NCBI GenBank assembly: GCA_023653785.1
Contig: JAMKCH010051436.1
Span: 1 to 64,000 of the forward strand
Reading direction: 5' to 3'
Origin: Ophioderma brevispina
Taxonomy: Eukaryota > Echinodermata > Ophiuroidea > Amphilepidida > Ophiodermatidae
DNA: 64,000 bases
This document shows positions 35,610 through 48,821 of this stretch, in pieces. Made by a program: the position numbers and the translations under genes. The notes beneath the pieces were generated by a model. It was not told the DNA's origin, did not search any database, and saw nothing but the letters and a program-made list of their open reading frames with translations. Positions within the stretch are counted from its first letter, which is position 1. Every line of letters begins with the position of its first letter.

Positions 35610-37509
35610 ATTAATGTTGGATTTTGACAAATATCATTTGGTTTATAAGAAACAATTGTTTTCGGACACGCTGTATATTTAAAATTTCCATTCAAAACTG
35701 GTACACATAAATATTCCCTTTGGTTGCGGGCAAACATGAACGTGACAAGTAATAAACACATTTATCATCCACTTTCCACATTCCTTTGAGAGGAAGTAAG
35801 GTCATGTTTGGCAGTATAAGACATCGATAAACATCAATACTGGAGAGAGAGAAGGAGAAACTTCTTACAAGTGCTAGCTTGTAAACAAACACCCGGCGCC
35901 CGGACGTGCGATTGAATTGAAGGGGTAAGACCCTGGGGTTACGAACCCGGGATATACTCTGCCTTCGTAAGTCTGCACCTCGGGAAAATGATAGATCTTT
36001 AGCTTTATTTTATTGTTTTCTTTAATGTGTTCACCATCTTGAAAAAAAGTGAAGTAAATCTATCTGCTCTGTAAAATTTTGCATTGTTAGTTCAGAAACA
36101 ACTTCAAAATTGAGACCTCAAGGATGTTGGCAGACATCTATTCCAAGGGCATTGTCAGACTTCGATTTAAACGTACTCTACACTTTTAACGTCAAAGATA
36201 TAGCTTTGTGTAACTAATTAAGGGTTTGCTTTTCCTGTTCATACAAACATTCCACGAAAACATACAGTCGTCAGATTTCAGTTAAGTGTCTAAAATACAT
36301 TGGTTCTTTAGCCCTTTTTTTGCTTGTTCAGCAAAACCATAAATAGGAGACCTCAAGGTTCAGATCAGGAAGAAAAGATAACAGGGCAAATACTGATATT
36401 TTCAAAACAATTCTAATTGACGATTCAAGTGAAATAGCATGTGGATAATAGCAATACTAGTAACTATGACGTAATGACATTATTAACATTTTTAAATTCA
36501 AAAATTCCAAATGGTTATTTGTTTTGAAAGCATATTCATATATACGTTCGGTGTTATTTTTAATAAGAATTTCCAGAATCGAATTCACTGTATACCCGAA
36601 GATTTATCGAAAACTTTAACTTGGCCGCATTCTGATATTTGTTTCTGTTTCATATTGATAAGGTTATTTCAAAATTTCAGTAACTGTTATAGTGTGTTTT
36701 GATGTTATGAGCGAATGCTTGTATCACGGTTTCCCCTTAGGACACTGTTTTGTAATATTTGTCCGTTTACAAACAGAAAGTTAAACTTGTTTAGGCAAAT
36801 TAGGTACATGGACGAGGTTCTGAATCACACAATGCTGCAGATTTTGTTTGAGATAACTTTACACTATTAAAAGGGTCAACTTTTCTTAGAATATGCAAGG
36901 TGTTTGACCCTTAATCGAAGTTAACAGACTTAAAAAAAATAAAACATTAGTTTCAATGGAGAAAGGATTGGGGATTCCGGAAAAACAAGGTTGCTAAGTT
37001 GAAAATAACCTTAAGTAGACAGCTTAATAAACTTGCAATTATATAAATTCCATGTAACAGTCACAGTGCTGAGGTCTTGAACTAATGCTACGCAATGCTT
37101 TTTGGTGTTGTTTTATTGACTTGGAAATACTGAAATTAGATTTTAGCTAGAACGTACAATCGAAAGTTTGGCTTGTAATAATGCTATTTCACAAGTTGAA
37201 CTTAAAATGTTTTTTTTCTTAAGTCCATACTAATATTGAAAATCTCGTTTGACTAATATTAACCCGCGTGTAACCAGGCTATTTTTGTACACATTAACAA
37301 GCGCACACCCCATTTGATATAGTTTAAACCTAATGTGTGTCTCACCTGTACACTCTCATACCTGTTTCGACTAAAGGCGGGAATTCGAACACGTATCAAG
37401 AGCCACGGGGCTCGTGATACAGTTTGGGGACATCGGCCAGTCAACGTGTTCAGTTTAAATTTAATACTTCTATAGCGAAATGGTATCTATATCTCGCTGA
37501 CGATAGGTA

Positions 37510-38400
37510 TAGCCTGCCAGAGAAACGGGAATTTTTCAGGGTAACTCTAAAAATTTTGTATATAGTTTTTTTATGATTGATTTGTATAGCCTGGGGTGTC
37601 TTCTTTCAGATCTGCCGGATGGCCTTTTGTTGCCACCATTGAGGACTTTTGAGAAATTCAAGATGGCGTCCAGATGGCCACCGTTACAACATATTATCAG
37701 CTATAACTCCCTTTATATTTCACCTAAGATAACAATTTTGGTGTCTAGCCATATGTTTTTGGAGGTCAGGTAATCAATTAAACCAATTGGCAATACCAAT
37801 GAAAAGGTTAACATCATGATCATCCAATATGGGGCTATATGGCCGCCAATCATTGTTTTTTTTCAGCTGTGAAAAACTTGCTATTTATCCTATTGTTGTG
37901 TACGATTTTCGGGTCTAATTATATGTTTTGGGGGGCAAGCAATCCATTGAAATCAACTGCCCGAGAAACCATTGGTTGGTTCACATCATGGTTAAATCCA
38001 AGATGGCCGTCCATAATCCCAAGGCAGCCAATATGACCTACAGGTTTTCATATGTAATGTAACGTATATAGCAGAGGAGTCCATTACGCATTTGTAATGT
38101 CAAGTAACCCCATTAAAACCAATTACAAGACCAGTGAGGAATGCGTTTATGTCAAAAACAAGATTACTGCAATATGGTCGCCAGATTATTGCTTGAGCTA
38201 GAAGACCGCTTTTCATATTAGTTAATAGTGGTACTTGTGGTGTCCATTCATTTTAAGTTACAACAAGCGGTTCTTGTGGTACAAATGAAACATTTTTCAT
38301 TCGTTTGTTTTGGGTCCATAACTTCATTGAGAACCACGTAACCTCAGCTAGCATGAATCATGTTAATATGATTATCACAATACCTGTGAAATGCAATGAT
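37510..38400 (+). repeat. Left tandem-repeat arm of the DIRS-like element
   Basis: Units contain CAGCTATAACTCC, TAGCCATATGTTTT, AAGTAATCA-T-AA, ATCATG-T and CCAAGATGGCCG. The AAGATGG/CAATATGG landmark falls near 37667, 37826, 37998 and 38172, spacing about 160-175 bp. Later units are more diverged. Confidence 0.75.
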
Positions 38401-38679
38401 CCCACCTCATTATTAGCACATGTTATAATTTTACTCACACTCAAATCTTTGGCTTAATTCTATCCTCAATCACGTTTTCAATAAACGAAGCTGTTGCCTT
38501 ATTTCAAAAACTGGCAAATTCTTGAAGAAAGAAGCATTAGAAGTTAAATTAACAAGTTTTCATATACTTACCAACTCCATCATATCTCGGAAAGAACACA
38601 GTTTAGCTGTACTTTTTGGTAGCCCGCCTATGATTGTTTACCAATTGCGTCTGAGTAGGTGAGTCAGTGGGGTGTGGCT

Positions 38680-39060
38680 TTCCTTTCCGCGGAACATGGC
38701 GGACTAGTTCACACGTGTGTTACAAGTGTAAATGGAGAACCTATCAGCAGTTCTCAAGAGACTCAATCGGAGCCAGGGGAGCATCCACTCTTGGGCTAAA
38801 TGGATGCTTACCCCCCGAACTCCGATACATCCCTTCAAAAAGGAAGTGGCTCGGTTTTCTATATCGCAGCTCTTTCTATCAGTTCCATTGCCTCCCGTTC
38901 GGATTGCCGGCCCCGCACATTCACCAGGAGAGTGAAGGTCGTAGCAGAGTTCCTTAGGCGGAGAGACGCCATTTCGCCTTCGTCTACCTGGACGACTGGC
39001 TCCGGCAACAACCTTCCAGGGAACAGCTTTAGCACTCCTCGCAGAGCATCGGTCTTTTAA
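38680..39060 (+). pseudogene. DIRS-type reverse transcriptase core
   Basis: The palm region is recognisable. LGFLYRSSFYQFHCLPFGLP (about 38850-38910) matches the family's WLRF-Y----YQF-CLPFGL block. TFTRRVKVVAEFLRRR and FAFVYLDDWL follow, with catalytic YLDD at 38985-38996. The YLDD variant (rather than YADD) is common in DIRS. Reading across requires changes of frame. The downstream part to about 39420 is too decayed to assign residue by residue. Confidence 0.8.
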
Positions 39061-39420
39061 GGGCGACGCTGATCTTCAAACGGGGAAATAGCGTTGCCGA
39101 GCGCGACGACCGCATCGCATCCACGACGCAGCACGCCGGGACCCTCATGAAACTCAATCAAGCACCGACATCTTTGTGACTAGACTACTGGTCCCCAAAG
39201 CAAGTATGACAACGGTGGTAACACGGTGAGAATTCGCAAGTAGTAATAGCTGCACACGTCTATCGCGGTCAATATTCGCGAACCCGGATGTCCAAGAGTA
39301 TCCCAGACGTCCGCACACGCAGAAAGCGATAGCGCGTGGTGGTCCTCATCGGATAATCCCCGCCGCGAGAACTATCACATCAAGACCCTCATCTTTCATT
39401 CTCACGACGGACTCATTAAA

Positions 39421-39800
39421 GAGCGGGTGGGTTCCCACGTAGGAGACACTCGCCTCTCGGCGACTGGACAAGCAAGTTTGACCAAACATCACATTAGCAC
39501 GCTGGGCTGTGGCAATTCACTGGCGCGAGACATACTCCCATCGATCAAGGGAGCTTATGCCCTAGTCCAGTGCGACAACATGTCCGTCGTCTCCCATTTA
39601 CCAGCAGGGAGGAGGATCCGGGAGTCGCACCCTTTGCCTACAGAAGTCCTGGAGTGTGGTCTCCGGCTTCATACCACCCTAACGGCCGTTCACCTTCCCG
39701 GTGAAGACAACACCCTCGCAGATGCCCTATCGAGGAAGAAGCCGGTAAGGCAGGACCTTCGAGAGTCTGGGGTCGTCGGGGAATAGCACCTCAACCCCAG
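39421..39800 (+). pseudogene. DIRS-type RNase H domain
   Basis: A 119-codon open frame (39427-39786) includes LTKHHISTL, RDILPSIKGAYALVQCDN, MSVVSHL and LTAVHLPGEDNTLADALSRK. These match the family's HIN-LE------AL--FLP---G--VLV--DN--VV-Y and AVH-PG--N--AD-LSR blocks. The central GG-R motif is shifted in frame, which indicates decay. Its place between RT and recombinase is the DIRS order. Confidence 0.8.
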
Positions 39801-40335
39801 ATATGAGAATGGCTTTCACAGGCGGATCAACCCCACGTGACCTTTTCGCAGCCGCCTCAAACGCCCGCCCAGTCCAGGCGCGCACCACCAATCTTGGTCT
39901 TCCCGACATCGGGGCCCCACTAAAACTACCGTTTATACTACGGCCGGGCCTTGCCGTACAACGGGGGACCGCCCTAGTTCATTGAGTTCTTCCCAAAATC
40001 GCATCCGAGACAAGCAACTGCCACATTATTCTAGTGTGGCCGAATTGGCCTTGACAATCGTGGTTTGCAAGACTTCGGTCTCTGCTTGCTTTACGCCAAC
40101 CTGGTGACTCTTCCTATGAGGAAGGACCTGGTCACTACCCCGGAGGGTCTCCTTCTGATGGAGACTCTGAAGGCGATCAACATGACTGCATTGCTAGTCT
40201 CATCCATTCCGAAGAGCAACAGGCCTTTCGCTCCAAGCTGCCATCTGACCTGGAGCGCAGGAGACTAACCAACAAGGAAGGACGATTTATAATTCCATAC
40301 TTGTCAAGTACCGGTAATGGTGCAAGGATCGCCAA
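39801..40335 (+). pseudogene. DIRS linker region between RNase H and recombinase
   Basis: TPRDLFAAASNARP (about 39830-39872) parallels P-VDLFAS--NA. LVWPNWP-QSWFARLRSLLAL (about 40032-40094, one internal stop) parallels the P-WP-Q-WF--L--LL block that follows in DIRS elements. Next comes EEGPGHYPGG-like sequence corresponding to the L------P-G segment. It is frameshifted and non-functional. No methyltransferase domain, present in some DIRS, could be recognised. Confidence 0.6.
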
Positions 40336-41160
40336 GTGGACCCTCGGCGATCAACTTCCAGCCATCCATCTGGGATTTGGCGACAGGCTCAATCACCGGT
40401 TCTTACCTGTCTAACTCGCCAGCGCTTCACGATCTCATCAAGGGAATGCTGCTTCAACGGCCGCCGAACGGTCCCTCTAGTGCCAGCCTTGGGACCTCCC
40501 CTCAGTCCTCCAGCATCTCTACAGGCCTCCTTAGGAGCCTCTTTTCTAGGCGTCCTTAGCGGTCACCACCAAGAGACACTTCCCTTGTCGCCGCAGCATC
40601 AGCATGGAGAGTACGGACATCCTTGCTTTGGTCCTATAGCAAGAATCACCCACCTTAACAGGAACGGCCGCACGCTTTTCTTCTTTCTTCTTCCTCGAGC
40701 CGTTGTCCCTGCCAGAATCAACAACTCAGCTTCACTCCACTCCCGGCCGATCGCCCTCCCAATTCTCCGAAAGACGCTTCGGGCTCTAAGCGATGAAGGA
40801 CCCTGGTGGCCAGTTATCCCTTGAAGTTTAACTTCAGCAAGACCCAGCCCTATGGGGGGGGGGCTCCCAACCAGCTCTTCCGCAAACTCAGACCTGTTTC
40901 GCTGTTTCGCCCGGCCTCCAAGACGACATTAGGCTATGGATCATGCCAGTCATCAAGGAGAGCCTCGCTAGCCCGGAGGCTCGTCGGACGGGAACACATA
41001 GGAGCTCACGACGTAAGATCTCAGGCTGCTGCTTGGGCCTCCTCAGGGGAGCTTCTCGCCAAGAAACCATGGACGCAATGGGATTGGCTTGTTCTTCCAC
41101 GTTCCAACAAGTTATCTCCGTGACATTCAGTACGCAGGCGGTTTCTAACGGAATCTAGGA
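40336..41160 (+). pseudogene. DIRS-type tyrosine recombinase
   Basis: LIKGMLLQRPPN (about 40436-40472) matches the family's RFLKG---RPP segment. PWDLPSVLQHLYRPP follows (about 40486-40530), then SLAVTTKR and DILALVL, equal to L--KT-FLLAL----R-S-LHAL. Downstream, LRPVSLFRPASKTT (about 40884-40925) and GAHDVRSQAAAWASS (about 41001-41047) carry the conserved HxxR: His 41007-41009, Arg 41016-41018. DAMGLACSSTFQQ comes next. In the family this is the box II region of the catalytic R-H-R-Y set. At least two frameshifts and stops break it. Confidence 0.8.
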
Positions 41161-41930
41161 TCCTTTTTATATTATCAGGCTTCCTCGTCCTCGACAAGCA
41201 AGCCTCCACATGTTCCAGTCGCCATAACTCTCAGTAGCACTTTACCCCTTGAAGTCGGTACGTTGCAACTATGTTAGCATTTGTTTTTTCAACCTTCTCC
41301 CGGCGAGACCCATATCACCATATAGCTCCCGCGTGCCTTTTTGGCCCGATCACTCTGGTATGCAGGTTGACTCGACCAGTTTGCAATCTGTGCGCAATAA
41401 TCATGCTTGAATGGAACGTCCCCCTGGGCCGCGTCAGATCACCATAATCTCCGTATACTTAACCAATTCAAGCTGACGCCCCCCCCCCCCCCCCCCCCTC
41501 CTTCCGGTAGAAAGAGATCATACCAAAATGATCCAGAAGTCCGTGTTTCTAGATCATCGCACCCGATGCGTGCGCAGTCATGGGTCGTCGAACTTTCCAG
41601 TGGGCATCGTCGTAGGTACTTCTATCAGTGAAGAAAAACAATTGAAGCCAAAAGTTTTGAAAGCCGTTTTTCACAATGTCTTTCACCTCGATCTTTTCAG
41701 GGTTCCAGGTAATTTCAGGTTTTTGGTCTTTCAAGTGCATTTTTTTTTTTTGTTTTTCTTTTTTTTTTGGGACCATTTTTTTTAGTACCTTCCCTGTTAG
41801 TTTTATGCATTTTTTTTCAGTGTCTTTGCGCATTTTCAGACTTTAGGCGTTCTTGTTGCTAAGAGTCCATTTCAAGGCTGAAGTGTGAAATTGGCAGACT
41901 ATTGACATTAGCCTCTTAATATATATTATA
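41161..41930. other. Spacer between recombinase and right arm
   Basis: Contains a C18-type tract near 41479-41498 and T-rich stretches near 41740-41780. No gene is recognised; open frames here are low-complexity. Confidence 0.45.
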
Positions 41931-43014
41931 ATGTGATCCCTTACTACCTTTGTGTCGGAATAGTGGGTTGAATTTAACCCTGTAATAAGACACACATTCC
42001 CACACAAACTAGAGTAGGTTTTAGCTCAAAGCATAAATTATCTAGAGCATAATTAAATTCACAACACCATGCAATGCCTCACATCTTGAAAATCTTCATT
42101 GCATTCCTGACCAAACAAACATATATAATTAGACACCACAAAACACCAAAACCAGTTTATTGCGGCCATATGGTGGCCATATTGGCCGGTATCTTGGATT
42201 GATCATAATGTGAGGCCTTAATAGTCTTGCGATGATTTTAATGGATTGGGTTGATCCCATTAACATATAACTAGATACAATTTTATCATCCTAATGTTAA
42301 ATATCTGAAATTAGACCTGAAAATAAGTAATTGGCAGCTAGCCATAGTGGCGGCCATCTTCGATTGATCATGATGTGAACCCTCGATTGTCTTCTGATTG
42401 ATTCTAATGATTGGTTTGGACCCAAAACTAACTAAGGTACCCTTTTATCAGCAATCATCCAAGCCTTACGTTGAAAGGCTGAAAATATGTATTGGTGGGG
42501 CATATTGGCGGCCATAGTGGCGGCCGCATCTTGGATTGATCATGATTTAACCCGCCTTGGTCTTGAAATTGGTCTTAAAAAATGATTACTTGTCCAAAAC
42601 ATATGACTAGCACCAAAATTATAAATTATTGTAGGTTGAATATTATAAAGGGATCTTATAATTATAGCTGAACATATATAATTGGCGCCATATTGGCAGC
42701 CATCTTGGATTGATCATGATTTGAATGAGAACCCTCATTGGTCTTGAACTGGTCTTAAATGATTACTTACTTGCCCCCAAAACCATTGACTAAACCCAAA
42801 TTTTATTATAGGTTGAATATGAAGGAGTTATCGCTGAAAATATGTAATGGCGGGCCCAGCTTGGACGCCATCTTGAATTTCTTCTCAAAACCCTCCAGGG
42901 TGGACAAAGTCACCCGGAAGATCCTGAAAGAGACCCCTCCATCTATATAATCAATCATAAAAAAAACAACTATATACAAACTTTTTTAGGTTCAGTCGGG
43001 TTCTGCCCTGACTA
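41931..43014 (-). repeat. Right tandem-repeat arm of the DIRS-like element
   Basis: Five units, oriented opposite to the left arm, share the landmark ATCTTGGATTGATCATGAT near 42190, 42358, 42527, 42702 and (diverged) 42868, a period of about 161-175 bp. Each also carries CAAAAC-TA-GACTA and GGTTGAATAT blocks. The reverse complement aligns with the left arm. Confidence 0.85.
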
Positions 43015-43626
43015 GTATTACCACCGAAATCTCAATCTCTGTCTCTCTTAATTTAAACAAACATCTGCACAATATTCCAATGAACATGGGACAGTGAACC
43101 CGGGTACAATATTAAAAAATGCTAAGGGAACTTTGATAGTATGATAATCCGTTTATTGAAAATTCCCTCCCCCGTTTTATGCGGTACGCGCCTGATGTGT
43201 AAGAACCAGAATTTTGCCCAGGCAATGTCATTGTACTCTCTAATATTTCAATGATAGGCCCTGCATTTTTTTAATGTGAGCATTGACTAGGCACTCGCAA
43301 AGTGTAGGTTTATGTTTACGTTAAATGCCATGCAGGGTGCGACGAATTACATGCTCAGTATCAATGTCTCACTCAGAGAGAATTAGGAAAGGTTTAGCCT
43401 CCTAACACCTGCAAAAGCTCGTAAAAGATTCAGTATGTCCGCATAACACTAGCCCTTAGCATTCTACATGTTTATATGGCATCAATGGTACCTATTGGCA
43501 TCAATAGGATTCCGCAAGCAATTACCGTTGACAGTTCCTGTTCGCAATGAAGACGTTTAAAAAGGTAATTCTTATTCTGATAAGATGATGGCCAGGTGAT
43601 GTGGTTGTTTATAGCGTTTGTTTATT

Positions 43627-46025
43627 AATAATAATAATAACTGGTATTTATATGGCGCTCTACAAAAGATCACAGCGCCTAACAGAGATTGGCAAAAATA
43701 TTGCAACAACAGACACGTGAGAAACAGAAACGGCAACATAATCAACACTGGAAGAAATAAGTCTTCAGCAACGTTTGAAAACGGGCACCGAAACTGCCTC
43801 CCTCAGCTTAACAGGGAGCTCATTCAGAGCCTGGGGGGTCAGCGACAGCAAAAGAAGAGTTCGCCACCTCGCTTCCTATAGCGAGGAACGACGGCCTCGT
43901 GGTATCCGCCAGGAGCTTAGTCCTGTTGGACTGTTTTCATCCTTACAGTGTCCACTAACAGAAGTAAGAAGATTGCTCAAATAGGATGGATGCGACTTCT
44001 TAATACAATTAAATACATACAACCATGATTTGAAATTAATTCTATCTTTAACCGCAATCCACTGTAGGAATGCAGAATAATCATCAGAGCCCCGGTCCTG
44101 TCCACATGCAAATACTAGCCGGGCTGCTTTTGTTTTGGAGACTTGTAGCCGTCGGAGCTCCACAGTGCGCGACCAAACAGGATGAGATTGCATAGTCAAT
44201 GCGAGATAGGACAAGTGCTCTGACGCAATTGTGACAAGCGTCTTGGGTGATGAACGCGTATACGCCACAAATTACGCAAATGGGAAATTAACCGTTTTAC
44301 ACAAGTTATTTATATGGATTGACATGTTTTAGAAGAAGTTATCAAATGTGACGCCCAGGTTTTTCACAAATGTCGAAGGTCTGATAGAAATAATCATCTA
44401 GTTTCCAAATCAATGTTGATATAGTTGTTTAAAATTCTGGGGCTGGCAATTACAAGTGAATTCTGTTTTATCCTTGTATTAACTGTAATTTGTTATGTAA
44501 CATCCAAGTATTAGCCCAGAACACATGTAGACATAATGTTCAAAGCATGTTCACAATCCCCCGGGATCTTAGGATCAAATGCAATGTACAACGTAATATC
44601 ACGCAAAGCAAATGGAAACTATGTTGTTGGTGTCGTAGCTTCACAACATGGGAGGTTACATAATACTCCTTGAGGGCCGATGATTGATCCCTGAGGCAGA
44701 GAATGGTTTGGATGCGTTCATCGGATCGTAAGTATGTATCGACACCCTGACGGTTACGACTTTTCAAATACGACTTGACCAGGCACAACCGAATCGCACA
44801 ATCCGAACCTCTTCTAAGCCTTTGCAGTAAAATGGGGTATCAACAGTGTCGAAAGCCGCAGACATACAAGCATCCAAGAGGACGGCTTTGTTTTTTGTCG
44901 ATATACTGGGAAAATCAGTTTTATCCTTAAGAAGAGCGGTTTCTGTGCTGTGGAATCTTTTTGTATATGATGATGATACTTTTCAACTAGGTTGTCTCTG
45001 TCCGACGTGGTCAATTACCTGATATGCTGCGGCCTTCTCAATTACTTTCGAAATAAACGTATAGTGGCCACAGGCCTATAGTGCGTGTGATGTGATGATC
45101 AAGAGTTGTTTCCTTGAGAACTGTGTAAATTATTGATTGCTTAAGAGCGATTGGAAATATACCAGAATGAAAGTTGTAACTGTTTACTATCTGTAGTAGC
45201 ACAGGTAGCAAATTTGTAAATGTCTTTTACTACCATGTAGGTAACACGTCTCAGAGCGACCAAGGTCTTGCTCTGAAATTTGCTTGATACTTTTTCCACA
45301 CAGCTGTGGTAAGTGGAACAAAATGATGCATGACAGCACATTGGTTTGAAACATCGGTGTCAACATGAACCACATCTTCCGCAAATTAGATCCCCATTAG
45401 CCTTAATTTTATCCACCTTTTCAATAAAAAAAGACAGAAATTGATTAGCAGGGCCATATCGGATGGTTTTTCAGATCGTAAGAGCTTTGGATGAATTTGT
45501 TCAGAATTTCATTTATAGTTGCATACTTTCTTTTGAATTTGCATTCGAGAATGGTTAGAAAAGTATTCAATATTGTAAGAAGTGAATCAATTTAGTCACA
45601 AGGTCCTTTTTGAATTATTAACAGCTTCAAGATCGCCTTCTCCTTTCGACTTTTCCGCGCCACTTGCGTTTCAACCTTCTACGAATGCGTTCTGAGTATA
45701 TCACGGCTTCATTATACCAAGTAAATCTTGGCCTAATGATACGCCCTTTGGGTCAATAACAGGACCAAACTGTTATCAATCACAGATAGTGTACGAGATT
45801 CCATGGCCTCTGTGAGCGCATTAGGGTCATTAGAATCATGAGGAAATGCGTTCATTAGCAAATCATTTGAACATCTTCGGAGTTTAGTTTACCTACTGGG
45901 CTAAAGCTGGTGACTACTTTCAGCGGCGGAGCCTTTTACCAATTTTACTAGCAGTAAAGACCTGATGATCAGAGCGAAGCCTTTGTGGAAGAAACATCAG
46001 GGTTCTTGATGAAATATCATCATCT
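43627..46025 (-). pseudogene. 5'-truncated CR1-like LINE on the minus strand
   Basis: Reading the minus strand from 46025 downward: STETALLK, then SAAFDTVD (44839-44862), the RT motif A region. Next VRSDE/RSDERI and, after a frameshift, YIAFDP and PGDCEHAL downstream of the decayed YADD site. Then RRLQVSKTKAARLVFACG, LQWIAVKDRINFK, LYVFNCIKKSHPSYLSNLL (open frame 43876-44268), the typical LINE C-terminus. The 3' end is a GCGCCATATAAATACCAGTT then (ATT)n tail at 43627-43680. Copy B lacks all of it (site near 55835). Stops and frameshifts make it inactive. Confidence 0.85.
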
Positions 46026-48821
46026 TGCCGTGGTTATTAAGGCGTGTCCTGCAATGAAGGTATTCAAACACATACCTGAAATAACCTATTCCACATCATC
46101 TTCCGTATTTGAAAGCATATAATAATTTCTGGATTTATTTTTTTATTGCATTTTTGGCCCACTTTTTCCAATTTCAGCCAAATGATCAGTCATAGGAATA
46201 CGTTTTTCGAACAATGGATTCACCGGGGTCCCAATCTATGTTTGAATTTAGAATAGCCTACAAATCAGAATGCTGGTTCTGGGGAAGTAGAACTGGACAT
46301 ATCCAATTAACACACTTCCACCCCCTGGAATCAATGTTAGTACACTTCTGCGAACTGGAAAAGACACTGACGTTTTCAACCTAGCAGTCAACTAAGAGCT
46401 CAAAGTCTATTTTCCATGATTGTAGCACCTGTCAGATTAATATCTGTAAACATGTCTTTTAAAAACAGCAAACACAACGATGTGCACGGTACGGGCTTTT
46501 AAAATAACATTGTCGATAAACATTGTCAGGTGCACAGTGAGGGGTAGCAACGTCACTGCCACCAACTAGTAGACAATTAAAAAATAAAAAGTACATTGAT
46601 TTCTTTGGCATTTTCCTACAATGTAAATAATCAAACAACTCTAACTTAAGTGGGAAAATATTATGTTGTCAGCGTACTGTAGATTATTGATTTAGAAATG
46701 ATCTTACAGTGATAGAAAATATGGAGCAAAGCCGCTGAGACAATGTTAATCCAATGAACCAATTCCTTTTTGATTATATGAAGACAATTGACAACTGTGT
46801 TGTTTGGCAATAAACATCGCAATTTCCGATGACACAATGGGATTTATGCGTATAGACCGGATCAAAGAATATTATTTTTACCCTTCCACCACACCGCCAA
46901 GTTCGTTCATACTTAACCCTATTAAATGGTCCTGGATACTTGTTTCTGGGTTATTGGTAAACCTTTGGCTTACATTGCAATACCTTAGGCGTCGTACCGT
47001 ATATATGCGTCAGTAATATCATATTAAACAGGCAAATAATATCCTGCTTTGAGCAACTGTATGGACTCGCTTATTTCCAAATGCTTGTCCTCTGGCGTTC
47101 TACACATGTGCTCTATATCTTGGATACTGTTGAACTGAGTTCCGCGAAGAAAATGCTCTTAGAAATGCTGTAAACAAGAGAAGAGTGAACAATCTTTCTA
47201 TAATATATTTTGGAGTTTTATGCACATTTGATGACAACGTTTTGATTCTCTTTGAAATTAAAGATATAGTTCAAAGATGTTATCTATATCTTGGCATCTG
47301 GAAGGAATTTCATGCAAGCATTGTATTTTTTGTCAAGGTTTAACCGTTCTGTTTTATTCATTGTAAAACGTGGTCAACTTCTAATAAAAACAAAGCTGTT
47401 GAATCGTTAAAGACGCATTAGCTAAGAGTAGTTAACCGGCTATGACGATAACAATACTTGAGTGCAGTTTCAAATGCATAATATTACAAGTTATGCCGTT
47501 TCTCTGACATTTCTCCAGAATTTATGGTTATTGTACATGCAGATTATTATATTGTTTTTAAAACTACCTGCATATCTAGTTTTACACTTTGAATTTTGCG
47601 TACAGAGCTGACCTGTTGCTGATTCGTATATTTGGGGGCATATACGGTACATTTAACATGCGTTAACGACTCATTAAGTCGCTTTCAGGGGCGGATTTAA
47701 GTAGTATGCTGGGTAGGTAATTGGCTACCTGGCGCCCACTTCGTAGATATCAAACACAATAGAAGTGCAAGTAAATTTCAAGCCCTATTTACATATCAGC
47801 ATATTAATTGATGCAATGCATTCTGGGTTCATATACTGAATACAATGTGCGATGTTAATGGCGAATGGTGTCGGAATAAGAATGAAATGTTATTGGTAAA
47901 GCGAACTACAAATGCAAACTATTTTTGGGTATGAATAATACATTTTGCATGGTCTTTTTGGTGATGTTTAGATGCAACCAGTTTAATCGGTGTATGTATC
48001 TCATGAAAAACATAATCAACAACTGTTTACACTAACCATGCTAACACAAAGGATTTAAAATTCCATTGTCAGGTTTGGAGTTTATGAAAACCCGGTACTT
48101 CTATGTGGATTCTGATTGTTACATATGTCTGAAAAAAATCTGTCATCGCCTAAATTCATGTTTTAGAGTCATTGCTTTTTGCAAACCTGAAAAAGTTTGC
48201 ACCCTCTCTAAGACCCGCTCTAGATCTAGTCGTGAAGCGAATAAAAACATTGGCAATATCATGGTCTTAGGAACTAGTTATTTTATTTTAATCCCGTTTA
48301 CACCTATTGTAATGATTCTTTCTCGGTCGTTTTAAATTTTGAAGCCGATTATAAAAGCAGTAGAGGCAACGCTTTAACTCAATAGCAGCTCAAAGCAATA
48401 CGCATACATATATTCTTAACGTAATGCATCCTGAAAGCAGAATTTCAATGTACGACAGTCTTCTAGTTAGCAAACTTCATTTCGGTCTAACAATTTAATC
48501 AAAAATCTCACCCGGCATCTTTAACAATACTCCAATAAGTTGAAATTTTAACCGTTCCTGTTTACTTGAATCGTCAGGCAATAACATCGGATACTCGTTT
48601 AAGAATTCATTGTGCTGAATGCATGCAGTTTATATTTAATCTTTCTAATTGCCATCTGACGAATATCAATACGTATGGGAAATGTAACGGACATGCATTT
48701 TGTTTGATCAGGTAGAGAATGAAGCACGTCCTGAGGATTTGATGCATTGATAAGAATTTCAGAAGAAGTGTGATTTGCATCGATAAGAAGTTCACGAAGT
48801 ATGGACAGTTACTTGTGCCAG
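46026..48821. other. Unique part of copy A, no gene seen
   Basis: Collinear with copy B 55836-59250 except that B carries a 192-bp foldback. Open frames in A are not conserved as frames in B (indels shift them), which argues against coding function. Confidence 0.5.

Larger units (their letters stand above)
37510..43014 (+). mobile_element. DIRS-like tyrosine-recombinase retrotransposon with inverted repeat arms
   Basis: This 5.5-kb block is absent from copy B, where the site reads GGTAGTACC at about 55178-55186. Left and right ends are inverted relatives: both contain TTTGTATATAGTT followed by TTTTTTATGATTGATT and, further in, AAATTCAAGATGGCGTCC. The outer arms (about 37510-38400 and 41930-43014) consist of ~170-bp tandem units in opposite orientation. 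Between them lie, in order on the plus strand, DIRS-type RT, RNase H and tyrosine recombinase remnants. No target duplication is evident, as expected for recombinase-mediated integration. The core is GC-richer than its surroundings. Frameshifts in every domain make this copy inactive. Confidence 0.85.

Noticed and set aside
35930..35985. B-box-like GGGTTCGTAACCCC on the minus strand in copy A (and in copy B near 53610) as a tRNA or SINE
   Set aside because: No A box or tRNA fold could be found around it.
39427..39786. 119-codon frame as a host gene
   Set aside because: It is the RNase H domain of the DIRS-like element.
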